Shown here: positions 34,707-46,536 of the stretch, piece by piece | Layout: each line of letters opens with the position of its first letter | Numbering within the stretch: the first letter of the stretch is position 1 | Assembly: GCA_003971905.1 (NCBI GenBank) | Contig: RSEE01000004.1 | Coordinates: 1,240,001 to 1,304,000 of the forward strand | Direction: 5' to 3' | DNA length: 64,000 nucleotides | DNA from: Moniliella sp. 'wahieum' | Lineage: Eukaryota > Basidiomycota > Moniliellomycetes > Moniliellales > Moniliellaceae | Translations under genes and position numbers: made by a program | The notes under the pieces: model-generated | The model's database searches: none | Told to the model about the DNA's origin: nothing | What the model saw: only the letters and a program-made list of their open reading frames with translations

Positions 34707-36696
34707 TCACCTCTGCTCGCGAAGCATGAGCCAGGCAAGCACGCCCACCGACGCAGCACCCACAACCCACCTGGGGTTGAGCAGACCAGCCGATGACTTG
34801 CCGCCGGGTGTTTCGGCTCGCTGTGCCGACGGTGGGGACACAGGCCGAGAGTTGGGCAAGCAAGGCAGCATGCTGGTTGGCCAAGAGTTGCCAGCGGAGA
34901 TCTTGAGCTTGCTCCCACTCCTTTTGCGCAGCCGCGTCCGAGGCCATTGTGGCTCCAGGTGGGCCAGACGGGCAGCAAATGCATCGTCGCCGTCGGCGTC
35001 TTCAGCATGCCCATTGATCTGGCCATTCGGAACTCCATTTGATCGCGGCAACAGATGAGATTCCAGAGCGTGCAATCGTACTTCGAGGTCTGACGGCGGA
35101 GAGACATTCTTTTCGGGTTCCCTGTGCCCATTGAGCCTTGGTTCAGGCTCCAGGGGCTCAACGACTGTGTCCACACTGGCGACGCTCTGATCATCCCTCC
35201 CTTCTAGTGAGGGGCGAGACTCGACGAGCTGACGCAACTCTGCCAGTTCAGAAAGAAGTTGTTCTTGTTGCTCCATGGTCGAGTCCAGGAGATGCATCCT
35301 TTCGCTCTGGGCCTGGAGAGCCGTCTGGACTGCTTGCAACGTCTGCTGCAACGCCACCACCTCGCTTGATGCTTCTCTTGTTTGAGGTGGGGGTTCTGAC
35401 CGTGATTCTTGCCGCGGGGCAACAGTTTTGTGCACTTGATCCAACCCGGCGCGGGCCTGGTCGATCACAAGCCCGGTCTCGCGGCTTTGTTGGAGCTCAC
35501 TCTGGAGCTGGACAAGGAGCCGGTCAAAGGAAATGTTGGCATGATTTCCTCCGGCTCGGAACGAGGGTTGTGGGTTGCCCCCCACAGCTCCGTGACGCAT
35601 GTACATCGGCGGTCCTTCGGACGAAGGGCCGATCCCGATCCCCACCCCACCCATTCCACCTGCGCTGCCGTCCGAGGTATCCGGCGCGCCAGTTTGGGAC
35701 GCCACCACCGCGCGGGGGAGGGCGACCGCCATGGTAGATCCGGCCAAAGTCAGAACGGGCCAGGAGCGCCTCCTGCGCCGTGAGAACCAGCTGAACCTTG
35801 CAGGATACTTTGTGGTGGAGGATGGTGCGGTTGTCCTCGCCAGCAATGTCGATTCCAAATTCAACCAAGTCGTCCCGAGTGGAGCGGGAAGGCATTGCTT
35901 TCCTGGCCATCGCCGCTGAGGCGTTCGCCGTTCAGAAAGGTGCCATTGGAGGACTTGATATCTTTGATCCAGACCTTAATACAGAGTCAGCGCTTTTCTT
36001 TCGCTCTTTCGAGACCAAAGGGGAAAAAAAGAAGACATACTTGGTCGTGATCCAACCAGATCTCCGCATGCATCCGACTAAGCACCTTGGAGTCAAAATA
36101 CCCATTGGTAGGGGACGGCGCAGTCTTGTTGTTGGTCTGTCGACCAATTCTGATTCGCCCATTCCCGAGAGCGATCTGCTTGGGAAGAAGCTGTCGTCGA
36201 CGGAGAAGAGATGGAGAGCAGGGTAGACCAGTCCTTCGGATACGGATAGGCGGGATTGGGCTGGCTTGCAGGCGGACGGGGGCTGCCGGATGGCTCGGAG
36301 GCGGGCTGTAGGTGCACTTGCTGTAGGATTGGTTGGGTGGGCACAGAAGGACCCGACGGTGCTGTTTGAAGCGCAGCGTAAGTTCGCTGCCCCAGAGGCA
36401 ATGTCTGGGGCTGGGGCTGCGGCGGGGTTGCGGCTGTGGTTGCGGCTGGGGTTGTGGCTGGGGCTGGGGCTGCAACTGCGGACCAGGCGGAGGGGGGGGT
36501 TCTCGTCTGCTAACGAGAAGGAAGAGGCCGGAACCGCGGATGGTATCGCTGCGGATGGGGACGAGGCGAGGCAGGAGGAGCTGGGCAGGAGCTGGGGTGG
36601 AACCGAGGCGTCAGAAGCGGCTGGGGCCGGGCAGGCGCGTCGGAGGCTGCTGGCCTGCGGTTGGGCTGGGGGCGGGGCGGGCGGGGAAACGGACAT
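34707..36696 (-). CDS. FHA-domain tail-anchored protein, SLMAP/Far9-Far10-like (STRIPAK)
   Basis: The FHA-coiled coil-TM order matches SLMAP, yeast Far9/Far10 and filamentous-fungal Pro45, the phosphopeptide-binding subunit of the STRIPAK phosphatase complex at ER and nuclear membranes. The tentative start is at 36696 (MSVSPPAP), followed by a Pro/Gln/Ser-rich N-terminus. The FHA domain reads RIRIGRQTNNKTAPSP, then SKVLSRMHAEIWLDHDQ, a 66-base intron at 35975-36040, then VWIKDIKSSNGTFLNGERLS: the conserved GR, SRxHA and NGT motifs are all there. Long helical segments follow (LLVQLQSELQQSRETGLVID, LQQTLQAVQTALQAQSERMH, EQLLSELAELRQLVESR). The end is a hydrophobic anchor VVGAASVGVLAWLML plus REQR, with TGA at 34707-34709. 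At least two frameshifts are present. Confidence 0.88.
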
Positions 36697-37059
36697 GGCA
36701 TGCCCGCCTGTGCAGTGTAGGCGGCTGCCGGGGAAGCGAGAGGCGCGCACACGAGGACGGGCTGGCGCGAGGAGCAAGACAGCCGAGTGGTGGTGGCAAC
36801 ACACCTCCGCACGTGGATGGGGGCGAGGGCTGCCCAGAGCTGCTGGGCTCGCGATGGGCTCGGGGTGTGCCAGCCTGCCTGTCTGCCTGCCTGCCCTGTT
36901 CGCCGCCCCCCGACGCAGCCATGGATGACGCGGCTGACGTAAGTATTCTACATCGTCCAGATCTCACGCATCATGTGGTGCGACAGCCAATTCACGTGCC
37001 CCCCGCCCCACCCCCGGCGCCACGACCAAGAACGGCTGACTATATGGCCACCTCCTCCC
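36697..37059. other. intergenic region
   Basis: About 360 bases between the FHA gene start and the apparent DCP1 stop. GC-rich, with no recognised gene. Confidence 0.4.
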
Positions 37060-38244
37060 TCATCTAACGGAGCCAGTCCCCCGCCCCTGCTCTAGAATCA
37101 AATTGGTACTCAAGGTCCGTCCAATGCTAATTGCGGTTGTACGTTGGGGTAACCCAAGAGTGCAAGGAAGAGGACGAGTCATCCACCACAGCTTATGGTC
37201 GTTGCAAGTATCCGCATACAGCAGTTGGACAAATTCCGGCTCGGTATGGATCCGGCTCAACAGCTCTGTCACGAATTCCTTCCGTGAAGCTTTGCCGCGC
37301 CAGGGACCTCGCTTGGGCTTAAGCCATCCCGCACAATGGAGCGCAGCATGGTTGGGCTGGGGGCACCGGCTCGGAAACGTCCACGGAGGGGGGGGACTGG
37401 TTCCCGCTCGGTAGGAGCAGGGGCTTGGGGAACAGGCGCAGGCGCGGGCATAGACACCGGAGCAGGACCAGAGAGGAGGCAGAAGCATGCACAGGGGCTG
37501 GGAGCTGGGTGCGTCGGGCGCAGATCCCAACCCGAGCAAGCTCATCAAACGAGCCGACTGTTCAACCAAAGCCGGGTCGGAAGAAACAGTAGGACCGTCT
37601 GACGCAGGGTGGCGTGGTTCCAATGATTGGGCCGTGCTCATAAGATGGTCCAGAAGACTTGCCCGATGGCACTGCCGGAGGAGGGGGAAGCGTTTCGTGA
37701 CTGTTCATCAGGGCGTATCGCGCAGGGGACGCGTCCAGCGAAACGGCCGCCCTGGAAACCTCTTCGAACAACTGTTTCATCGTATTTGCGATGTCCGGAC
37801 GCTGGGTCTCCTCAAACACCCAAATCCCGTATGTAGGACCATCATCCAGATCATCAGGATTGGATGGGGGGGAACTGAAGATGATGTACTCGGACGAAAG
37901 GTCCAAGTCAGAAGTAGCGGTAATGTCCGCCGTGAAATCGTCCATCGCGTTGCGGTTCATAATGTAGACCGCATAATGGGGCGCCTTGGCTCTGGAACAA
38001 GTCAGTATTATTTTCCATGCATGTCCAGAGCACGTACCGTTGATAGACAAACATGGGGCCCTCAGTGCCTGTTTTGGTCTGGGCTGGGTCAGTAGGCGCT
38101 TCTGGCGGGCAGAGAAACGTACCCAGTGGTCATTCTCATGGGTGTAAAGCACAACAAACGAGGCGGTGGCCAAAATGATTGAGCTTTGGGATCATGCTTG
38201 CGCAGCACCTTCTCGTTGAGCTTCCGTCGAGCGGTCTCGTCCAT
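37060..38244 (-). CDS. DCP1: mRNA-decapping protein Dcp1
   Basis: Activator of the Dcp2 decapping enzyme in P-bodies and 5'-3' mRNA decay. The start ATG at 38242-38244 gives MDETARRKLNEKVLRKHDP. The EVH1 domain continues with ATASFVVLYTHEN, an intron region around 37990-38110 that skips to a GTEGPMFVYQR segment and then to KAPHYAVYIMNRNAMDDFTA. It goes on with SSEYIIFSS and DGPTYGIWVFEETQRPDIAN TMKQLFEE. A Pro/Ser linker follows, then the C-terminal trimerisation helix (SRKEFVTELLSRIHTEPEFV QLLY, about 37230-37300). The reading then runs to TGA at 37060-37062, but an intron or frameshift near 37225 may give a slightly different true end. Frameshifts near 38185 and 37640. Confidence 0.92.
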
Positions 38245-40315
38245 TGCGTAGGCGTCCTAGGGTGCAGTGTGGTGGTGCGGACCGATCGTAATCGCCCAAT
38301 CAACTAGAGCACTGGGAGCACAGCGAGCCAACGCCCACCCAGCCCCTGTTATTCCGCTTTGTTCCGCCGCCGAATGACCCTGGGCGCCTTAGGCCCTTAG
38401 ACGCGGTAGGCCTGAGGTCGGATAGGGGATAGGGTTAAGCTGGCTAGGTAGAGTTGATTTTTTGGATTTTTTATTATTTGTTGTAGAGTTCGGATTGGGC
38501 TGCAAAGGCCTTAGGCCTAGCGGGTGGGCCCTTGAAGTTAATCCTGAGCCTACCACCTCTCAGTCTGAGGCCCAATGTCAGCCCATCATGATGGCTCGAT
38601 ACACTAGCCTCCTCCGCACTTAACGTACCGGAGGGGGCCCCGTTAACTATACACCATGCTCTCGCTCGTCTTTTTTGCTATCAGTCTCGTACACAGACTA
38701 AGTAAGGAAACGTTCCCACGCTCAAAACAGCCATTGTTACGGGGCGCTCCGGTTATGGCCGGACGCTGAGCCCCGCATGTCGTAGACATCTCAGCCCAAC
38801 ACGCGTCAGTCCGGTTAGACTAGCGAGAGAGAGCCAGTCGACACCTTATCGATTATCCTGCTGCGGATATCATCGATCATCCGCGGCCCGCCATGCCAGG
38901 TCGCAGGGGCTTATCGGTACGATGCTTTGTGCCCATTGCGCCCAGTCTTGTCAGAACCCTTCCTGCTGCGCCCGACAACGCAGCATCAGCGCCCGACTAC
39001 ACAGCATCAGCACCTTGGAGAGCAAGGGCTGTGCTTTAGTCTTTACCTCTCTGGGACGTCCCCCGCATTCTGTCTATACCTGTCATGAGGCACTTGAGGC
39101 CTGGTTCCTTTTCTGCTGTATATAAGCAGCCATGTCTAAAGCTTGCTATAGCTGTGTTCCGTGTCGACCATCCTGTCTCCTACCTTTGTCTCCCGAATAC
39201 CAGTTCCTCTCTCACCCTTCCACCTTCTACCACCCTTGCGCTTATGCTTACGAATTCACGACTTACGTCGAGTGCACTGCTCGGGACCCCCCCCATGACA
39301 GCCATCAGGAAAACGGGAACAATACAAACCAACAGACATGCCCAAGGTAAGGGCAGGTTCTCCACTGTAACAGTCGGGGCTAAACGAGGGAGACCAAGGT
39401 CCTGTCAGAGGCGGGGGAAAAGGCAGGATCGTTCGTAGGAGGAAACAGAAGGCATCAGGCAGAGAACACAGAAGCAAAAGGGAAGGGAAGAGCGAGAGAC
39501 ACAGGATGCAGAATTGGAAATTGGAGCGAGCATAGTCATTCGGTGACATCCACCCTCGACAGCTAGTAGAACGCAAAAGGCTTGCTGAGGGCGCGCTGAA
39601 AGGAGAATCTCACAACAAAAACGGGATGCTCATATCAGGAAACTGACGTCCAGATCCGGAGGCTCAACTTTGCTCACTTGCGTCCATAAATTATTGGAGA
39701 GTAGGAGATAAATCACTGCAGTAGGGGCTCTCCGACAGGGGTTCACGGAGGGGTGATGGGCTCGGTCGGACTCGGCCCCCTGCCGTCGCCCGGCCCGTAA
39801 CAAAAAGAGTGGTTTACCTGGTTTACCCCTCGCGCTGGGGGGAGGGGAAGGGGCAAACCTGGTACCCTTCTGCTTCATACAAACGGCGGGGCAGAAGGCA
39901 GACGAGAAAGCACAGCCGCCAGAGCGTGGTATATGCTTTTAGGCGTACAGTGTACTGGAGGGCTCCGTACCCCATGGCGCTATATAGTTCTCCTCTCTTC
40001 TCATGGTTCTATTTGCTCGGGGCTGTCCCCGGGGTCTGGTGCGGACGGAGGAGACGGAAGCACAACTCACCCTTCGTCGCGTGCCGCCGGGGGATGGTGC
40101 CAAATTCGCATCAATAGCGTAATGATTTGGGCGCTGGCCGCGGGTTCGCTCTTAAAAAGCGCGGCACTTATCTCCGCCAATCGCCGAACGCCCCCCGCCC
40201 CCCGCTGTTGGTACTTAAACGCTTAAGCCCGCTTTCCTCATTCCTCAGTGTCCGAACATCCATCCACCCGCCTGCTTCCCGCACTCGCGCCCTTCAAATC
40301 CTACTCCTCCGTTTC
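38245..40315. other. intergenic region, about 2 kb
   Basis: Divergent flank between DCP1 and the old yellow enzyme. It holds TAGGCCT/CCTTAGGC motifs (38385-38420 and 38505-38525), a GATC-rich patch (38845-38885) and repeated acgcagcatcagcgcccga segments near 38970-39020. I could not identify any gene or RNA. Confidence 0.5.
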
Positions 40316-41614
40316 ATGTCCTCGATCGCCATCAAGAACTCTGACTTTGGCCTGTCGTACGCCGGCCATCCTGTGCCCGGCACGGTGCAGGAGCAGCCAG
40401 AGCAAGCGCCGTTGCTGCTCCGTTCGATCCAGCTGCCGCACTCAGGATTGACCCTGCGCAACCGAAGCGTCGTCCCCCCACTGTGCATGTTCTCTAGTAA
40501 GGACGGCTTTGTCTCGCCTTGGCACCTGGTTCACCTGGGCTCCTTTGCCGTGCATGGCGCGGGTGCCGTTGTGGCCGAGGCAACGGCCGTTGAAGCGCGC
40601 GGCCGCATTTTGCCTAGCGATCTGGGGCTGTGGAAGGACGAGCACGTGGAGGGACATGCGAGTTTGGTCCGTACCCTCAAGGAACTTTCGCCTTCGGTCA
40701 AGGTAGGTGTGCAGTTGGCCCATGCGGGACGCAAAGCTTCGTGCTGGGCACCTACCTGGACCGGGGCCAAGACGAACGGTGTGTACGCTACCAGGGCCGA
40801 AGGAGGCTGGGACGACGATGTGGGGGGCCTTCGGACGTGGCTTACGCAGCAGACTGGATTAAGCCCAAGGCACTGTCGCTGCAAGGTGTGGCGGAGGTGA
40901 AGCAATCTTTCCTTCACGCGGTAGACCGCGCGTTCACAGCGGGCTACGACTTTATTGAACTCCACGCGGCGCACGGCTTCCTTATCTCGTCCTTCCTCTC
41001 TCCCTTGGGCAACAAGCGGACCGACCAGTACGGCGGCAGCTACAAAAATCGCATTCGTTTTCTGTTGGAGCTTGTTGGTGAGATCCGTGCCAAGTACCCG
41101 ACCAAGAGCGTGTGGGTCCGCGTCAACGGGACGGACTATGCCGAGGCGTTGGACGAAGCGTCGTGGACATCGGAGGATTCAGCGGCGCTCGCGCCGATCC
41201 TGGCGAACGCAGGGGTGGATGTGCTGGACGTTTCAGCCGGAGGCAACACACCACTACAAAGGCTGCCCCAACTTTCGTTTAATTCGGCCCCGGCCTACCA
41301 GGCGCATTTGGCCGAGGCGGCCACCAAGAAGCTCGCTGAGACGGGCAAGTCGAACAAACTTGGTGGGCAGCGTGGGGGTGTTGGAAGGCGGTGCGTTCCC
41401 CGGTGATGTGGCGGAGCAAGTGTTGAAAAAGAACCAAGCGCAACTGATCTTTGTCGGGCGCGGGATGATGAAGGATCCAGCTTGGCTCGAGCACGCCGCG
41501 CTCGCCTTGACGCAGAACAAGGTGCGTGTGACGGGCGTGGCAGAGTACGAGTACGTGTTTAAAAAGTTGGACGAGCGCGCTACCCGGGCGGCAGCAACCG
41601 AGGCCAACAAGTAA
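40316..41614 (+). CDS. NADPH dehydrogenase, old yellow enzyme family (YqjM-like)
   Basis: FMN-dependent ene-reductase of the NADH:flavin oxidoreductase family. The start ATG at 40316 gives MSSIAIKNSDFGLSYAG. Motifs in order are RNRSVVPPLCMFSSKDG (with the Cys typical of the YqjM-like class), GAVVAEATAVEARGRILPSD, the active-site and flavin segment VQLAHAGRKASCW, then DFIELHAAHGFLISSFLSPL with NKRTDQYGGS, SVWVRVNGTDY, a VGSVGVLEG flavin-phosphate strand, and LIFVGRGMMKDPAWLEHAAL. TAA is at 41612-41614. The frame goes 2 to 1 near 40830 (one lost base) and 1 to 2 near 41365, where one extra base in GTTGG-like sequence or two lost ones are needed. Length near 430 residues suits the family. Confidence 0.95.
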
Positions 41615-42492
41615 AGGTGCTCTCCTAAGTACTCACTCCGCGACTGTGACCCCCTTCTGTTGGGAGGTTGAGGGTGATTCTTCGCGCCAAAATGACTTTT
41701 TGCCCGAGAACCCCGTCTATACTATAGGGAAGGCAATGGCAGTGGGTTTTGCACCACCACCGATGCTGGATATACGAGATGCTCATCGCATATGAGAGGT
41801 AGTATGAGGGGAAGAGGCGACCAACTGTTCTGCCTCCCTCTTGACCTCCCTTTTTGCACTACTGTGTTGGTTCTCCTGGATCGAAACCACTACCTTCCCG
41901 TCTCATCGACTACGATGTGTTGGTCGTATGGGTGGTAAGCTGGATACCCAAATCGAGCGCTCGAAAGGAACCAGCTTCTTCCCCAGTGTGCCGAGTTGAA
42001 TCAATAGGAAGCGTTCGTTGGTCCCGGGCATCTCGATTGGGCCATCCATCTGCTGTGGCGTCGCTGCGGAGGTTCCATAGGTTGGGTATAGCCTAGCGTT
42101 TCCTACGACCAACATGAACGGCGGATCGGGGAGAACTGATATAACAGCGCCGCAATGCACCACACGTGCTGCAAGGTGCACATGACGCAACCGCACGGGG
42201 CGAGTGTGTTGGCCGTCGCCGAGGCGGCGCAAGCAGGCGGTCCCGGCCTGTCGCTCTGCGGCGCATGTGGCGCCGTCCTGGAGTAAAGCGTGACGCGTGA
42301 CAGCTTCTCTTAAGCGTGGCTGTGCGTCATGCATGTCATGACGTCGATGGCGCTGATGGCTGATGCATATGGTACCTGAAGCACAAAACACATCCCCACT
42401 CCCAGGCCATTGCTCGGAGCCCATCTGTCCTCCGTCCACCCTACTGACTCCGGCCTCCCCTTCTCCACATCACCTCTAACCCCCGACGTGAC
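41615..42492. other. intergenic region
   Basis: About 880 bases. A 43-codon plus-strand ORF (42155-42286) with a CGAC tail is the only small coding candidate; see findings. Otherwise nothing recognised. Confidence 0.45.
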
Positions 42493-45209
42493 ATGCCCTT
42501 GGGCATGCGCCTCTCCAATTTGCGCCTCTCGGCCGATATTAATGCCTTCCCGCCCAAGCCCCTGTCCCCCGACCCAACCCCCACACCGTCCCCTGGAGAT
42601 GGACCCAACACGCCGTCCAGTCCGAGACTCACCCCCCGCATCCCCGTCCCGAACCAAGCACGGGCCACGGCCTTCAACAGGTCCAGCACCTTAGCCCAGC
42701 TCTACTGCATTTTTGGTGTACGTACTCGGACGTGGTGCTCTTCCCTCTCTGACTCGGACCTCTATTCTTCCGCAGCTTCCCAAGGCACCTTCCATGTGGA
42801 CCAGAACCGAGGCGGACTCGGTTCGGGGTACGGCCCATACCAAGGGCGCAGTGCCTCGCTTTTGGCGTCCCGAGATACTTGCACGTTCCGTCTCGACGGC
42901 TCACACCTCTGCCACTGTAACAGGCAAAGTAGGCAAGTTTGTCGAGATCCCCAATGATGCAGGCGGCGTGGACCGAGTGCTCACGTCCCAGCTGATGGCC
43001 AAGGCTCTCAAGCTGTCTTTTACTCGCGAGGTGGAGGTGATCTCAGGGGCAAAACCCCATGCTAGTATGCACATCTTCAACTGCCAAGTCTCCGCCCAGC
43101 CTCCCCCCCGTGGAGCAAAGGCTCTGCGCCGCCTTATGCCGCCGCAGCGGACAGTGACGTTTTATGGAGTGGTCCTGACCATCTGGTCCGCTGCCGATAA
43201 GCAGCGGATGGAATCCATCTTTGCTGATCTGGACAAAGATTCTTCAGTACCTTGCCATGGCAAAAACCCACTCTATATTCCTTACACAATCTGTATCCTC
43301 TCCATCCATCCACTGTTCAACCTGTTGGGTGACCTCAACAAAGCTGCCTGGCTCCTGCACAGCCACCATATGGGCCAGCACCAAACTATCATGTTGCAAC
43401 TCTTGGAACAGCGCGCCCCGTCAGCTACGTCGCCAGTGCTATTTTCTGGCCCCGAGAGCGAGATGTCCTTCCTAACAAAATGCCCTTCCCCCTGCCCCCC
43501 GCCCCTGTTGGGAGGAATTGGGCACATCGCCTTCTCAATTGACGGCCAACAGCGACTTTCCCATCTGGCAGCTGTTCAAAACGTTGACGTTGGGACATAT
43601 TCTCACGTTGTGCGAGGTGGCGCTGAGCCCCGGTGGCAAGGTACTCTTTACGTCGCAGTACGAGTCGCTTCTAACCCTGTCTGTGGTCACTGCCCAGACG
43701 TTGGTGGCGCTCCACGGCTGGCGAGGTGCAGTGCACTTTACCTGCCATGCGCGGGACGCCCGAGTGCACTGTACTGATCCGGGTAGTTGGTTAATTGGTG
43801 TGCCACGGCAGATCATGCCTTCGCTCACATTGGGGCCCGAGGTGTGCATAGTAGACCTTGACGCCAACAAGGTTGATGCGAGACGGTTCCCTTCCCAACT
43901 TCCTTCTACGGGCAGTCTCCGTGCGCGAAGGATGTTTTGCCTCTATGCTGCTTTCCCCGAGAGCATGAAGACATGGGATCGGCAGACGCCCGCCAAGGAG
44001 CTCACCGTGGCCTTCCCTCTGGGTACATTCCGTCCCTTGAGCCAAATGGAGGGGGAAGGTACATCCCGCTTGCCCCCCCCGCATGGTGGGACACTGAAGC
44101 CGTATTGGATGCGTTGAACCGTGCGCTGGGGGAAACCTCTCGGTCCTGGACCTTGCGTACCGTGCTTCACCGAGCTGGCCTGACCCGTACAAAACCGTTT
44201 CGTCCCACCCGCAGCGAGCCCGACTTGGCAGTGCGAACGCGGATTATTGATGAGGTGGTGGAAACGCGCGACCGACTGGAAAGTCAGGTTGGGCGATTGC
44301 ACAAGCGTCTCCTCTACCTCCTCGACGAGTCGGAGACATGGAAGGTTCGCGTGGACGAGATCCAAGCCTTGGTGGCGCGTTTGACCCAAGAAGCCACGGG
44401 CTTGCGCGTCCGTCTTGATCGGGAGCGCAAGGAGAGTGTCCGCCTTTCGCGTGTGCTTTCCCAGCGTGACGTCCAACGCCTTACTCTTCAAACGCGCCTG
44501 ACCCAAACCGAATTGGCCCGGGACCAGGCTCAGGCTGAGCTAAGCCGAATGCAAGCGGCCATGCACAATCTCCGTACCGAGAGGGAACAGATGATATGGG
44601 AAATGCGGTCGTTGACGGAGGGAGCGCAGGATGAGCTGGCCTCCCCTTCCTCCTCCCTTGGACGGTTATCCGGGCTGAGACACAGTTCCCTCCGGTCCAA
44701 TGAGGCAGGTGAAGCCGGTCCGGGTTCCACCGAATCGTTCCTAGTCGGACGGGAACGTAGCTCTTAACAGCGACGCCGAAGGTGCAACGCTCTCGAAGAT
44801 GAGTCTTCCTTCGCTCGAAGACGATACCCATTCCGGCCGTGCATCCGCAGACGAACGACGAATCCAGTCCGAGGTTCAAAAGCGCACTGCTGTCGTTGCG
44901 AACCAAATCGCTCGCATCCAACACCAGCTGGAACAAACGCTGTTCCAGCTCGAATCCAAACGAACCAGCTTGACCATGCGTGCTAGTTCGCGCACCAGCC
45001 GAAGGTCCGATACCTCCTTGTCCTCCGACGGCCCGGGCCACCGGGCCTCCTCTCCCTCCGGATCCTTCGGGGTCGCCTCGGAGCCCTTGGGCGCACCCAC
45101 ACGTACACCCCATTCCTCTACCACGAACACAACGACCGAGCTGATGTTAGAGAAGCACCGTTTGCCGGGCTACGATCCGGTCGAGTCGATTGAAGATGCT
45201 CATGTGTAA
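42493..45209 (+). CDS. tripartite DENN (UDENN) domain protein with coiled-coil tail
   Basis: DENN proteins are guanine-nucleotide exchange factors for Rab GTPases in membrane traffic. The start ATG at 42493 gives MPLGMRLSNLRLSADINAFP. A 58-base intron (42718-42775) joins IFG to LPKAPSMWTRTEADSVRG. The uDENN part continues with GKVGKFVEIPNDAGGVDRVL, LKLSFTREVEVIS and VTFYGVVLTIWSAADKQR. The cDENN part includes PIWQLFKTLTLGHILTLCEV, GKVLFTSQYESLLTLSVVT and the dDENN-side strand GPEVCIVDLDANKVDARR. A second intron probably lies near 43245-43300. The C-terminal third is helical (VVETRDRLESQVGRLHKRLL, LVARLTQEATGLRVRLDRER, QIARIQHQLEQTLFQLESKR) and Ser-rich, ending GYDPVESIEDAHV. A frameshift near 44765 joins the last two segments. 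The Rab target is unknown. Confidence 0.88.
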
Positions 45210-45773
45210 TCCTGCTCTGGTTGACCTTGGAGTGGTCCTATTTATTCCTCTGCTTCTGTGATTTGCTGGCCGTCGCTTCAAAACCCGGTGCCCCTAGTGT
45301 GGACCTTGCCACACTTCTGTCCGTGGTTCCAATTTATCTATCGTTTAGTACATGTATACCCTTTGCGCTCCCCGTTTTTTGCGCGTCGACATTTGCCTAT
45401 CCACTTGCTGTTGTATACCCTCGGCTTCGGTTGCAAGACCGGATGAACCGACGAGATACTGGGTCGAGAACCGCAGGAGAGATTGCGCTCTCTCGTTATA
45501 TTGCGTGAGCGATAGAGCTTGTAAAGCCCCTTTTGACCGCCGTCAAGCTTCAAGCGAGGGGGACTATACAGGGGGGCATTAGAATCACCGGTGAAGTCAC
45601 GCCCTGCTGCTGACATAAACAGACTGCTTACCAAGGTGCCTCCTTGCGCATTCAAATGTTCAGTCGAGCACGCAGATCCTCCATCCCTCGTCGGCTGCAT
45701 CCCCGCCCCAGCCTGTCCTCGCGATCGCCATCGCCACCACCCACCCCATCGATCATCGTTCTTCGCTGGCGTG
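45210..45773. other. intergenic region
   Basis: About 560 bases, tandem orientation, holding the DENN 3' flank and the cyclophilin promoter. A CTTCAAG copy lies near 45547. No gene recognised. Confidence 0.5.
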
Positions 45774-46536
45774 ATGCGTGCTTTTGCCTTCGTTGCCCTT
45801 CTCTTTGCTGCCCTCCTCGCCCTGCTCTCGGGCCAGGCGTACGCTGCCCCCGACCCCACCGTCACTTCGAAGGTCTACTTTGACATCCAACATGGCGGCA
45901 AGGACATTGGTCGCATCGTGCTCGGCCTGTACGGCGAGGTGGTGCCCAAGGTATGTCCCACCTGCCTTTTGACCAGCTGAGCTTCAGGTATGAGATCTGA
46001 CCTGCTCTGCCTCTTCTCTTCCAGACTGCCGAAAACTTCCGTGCCCTCGCGACAGGTGAGAAGGGCTTTGGGTACCATGGTTCCCCGTTCCACCGCGTGA
46101 TCCCTGGCTTTGTACGTGTCGACATCTAGACTGCTTGGCCCCCTTGTCCTCGTGCTGCTTCCTTCCTTGCTCGTGTTTGATTGAAGCCTGTTGTGCTGAC
46201 ATGAACTCTGATCCAGATGATCCAGGGCGGTGACTTTACCCGTGGCGATGGCCGCGGAGGCAAGCGTCGATCTATGGTGCTGCGTTCAAGGACGAGAACT
46301 TTGACCTCAAGCACGACCGCCCTGGCACACTTAGCATGGCCAACGCCGGTCGCGACACGAATGGTAGCCAGTTCTTCATCACGACGGCGGCGACCAAATG
46401 GCTGAACGGACACCACGTCGTTTTTGGCCGGGTGCTGGAAGGAATGGATGTGGTGTCGTACGTCGAGAAGGTGCCGACGAGTCGGATGGACAAGCCCAAA
46501 GCCGACGTCATTATTGTTCGCAGTGGAGAACTCTGA
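45774..46536 (+). CDS. secretory-pathway cyclophilin (peptidyl-prolyl isomerase B type)
   Basis: Peptidyl-prolyl cis-trans isomerase. The start ATG at 45774 opens a clear signal peptide ([24 protein letters not shown]) before the domain, so the protein enters the ER. Intron 1 is 45951-46024 and intron 2 is 46112-46216. Active-site residues are present: FHRVIPGF / MIQGGDFT (catalytic Arg), [13 protein letters not shown] and [11 protein letters not shown] (the cyclosporin-binding Trp). The end is [15 protein letters not shown] at 46534-46536. Unlike many ER cyclophilins there is no HDEL-type signal; GEL at the end is only weakly similar, so it may be secreted. Near 46262 one G is missing; adding it gives [20 protein letters not shown]. 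Confidence 0.96.

Noticed and set aside
42155-42286. Zinc ribbon or metallothionein gene
   Set aside because: Only one CxxC and a CC pair; too little to name a family.
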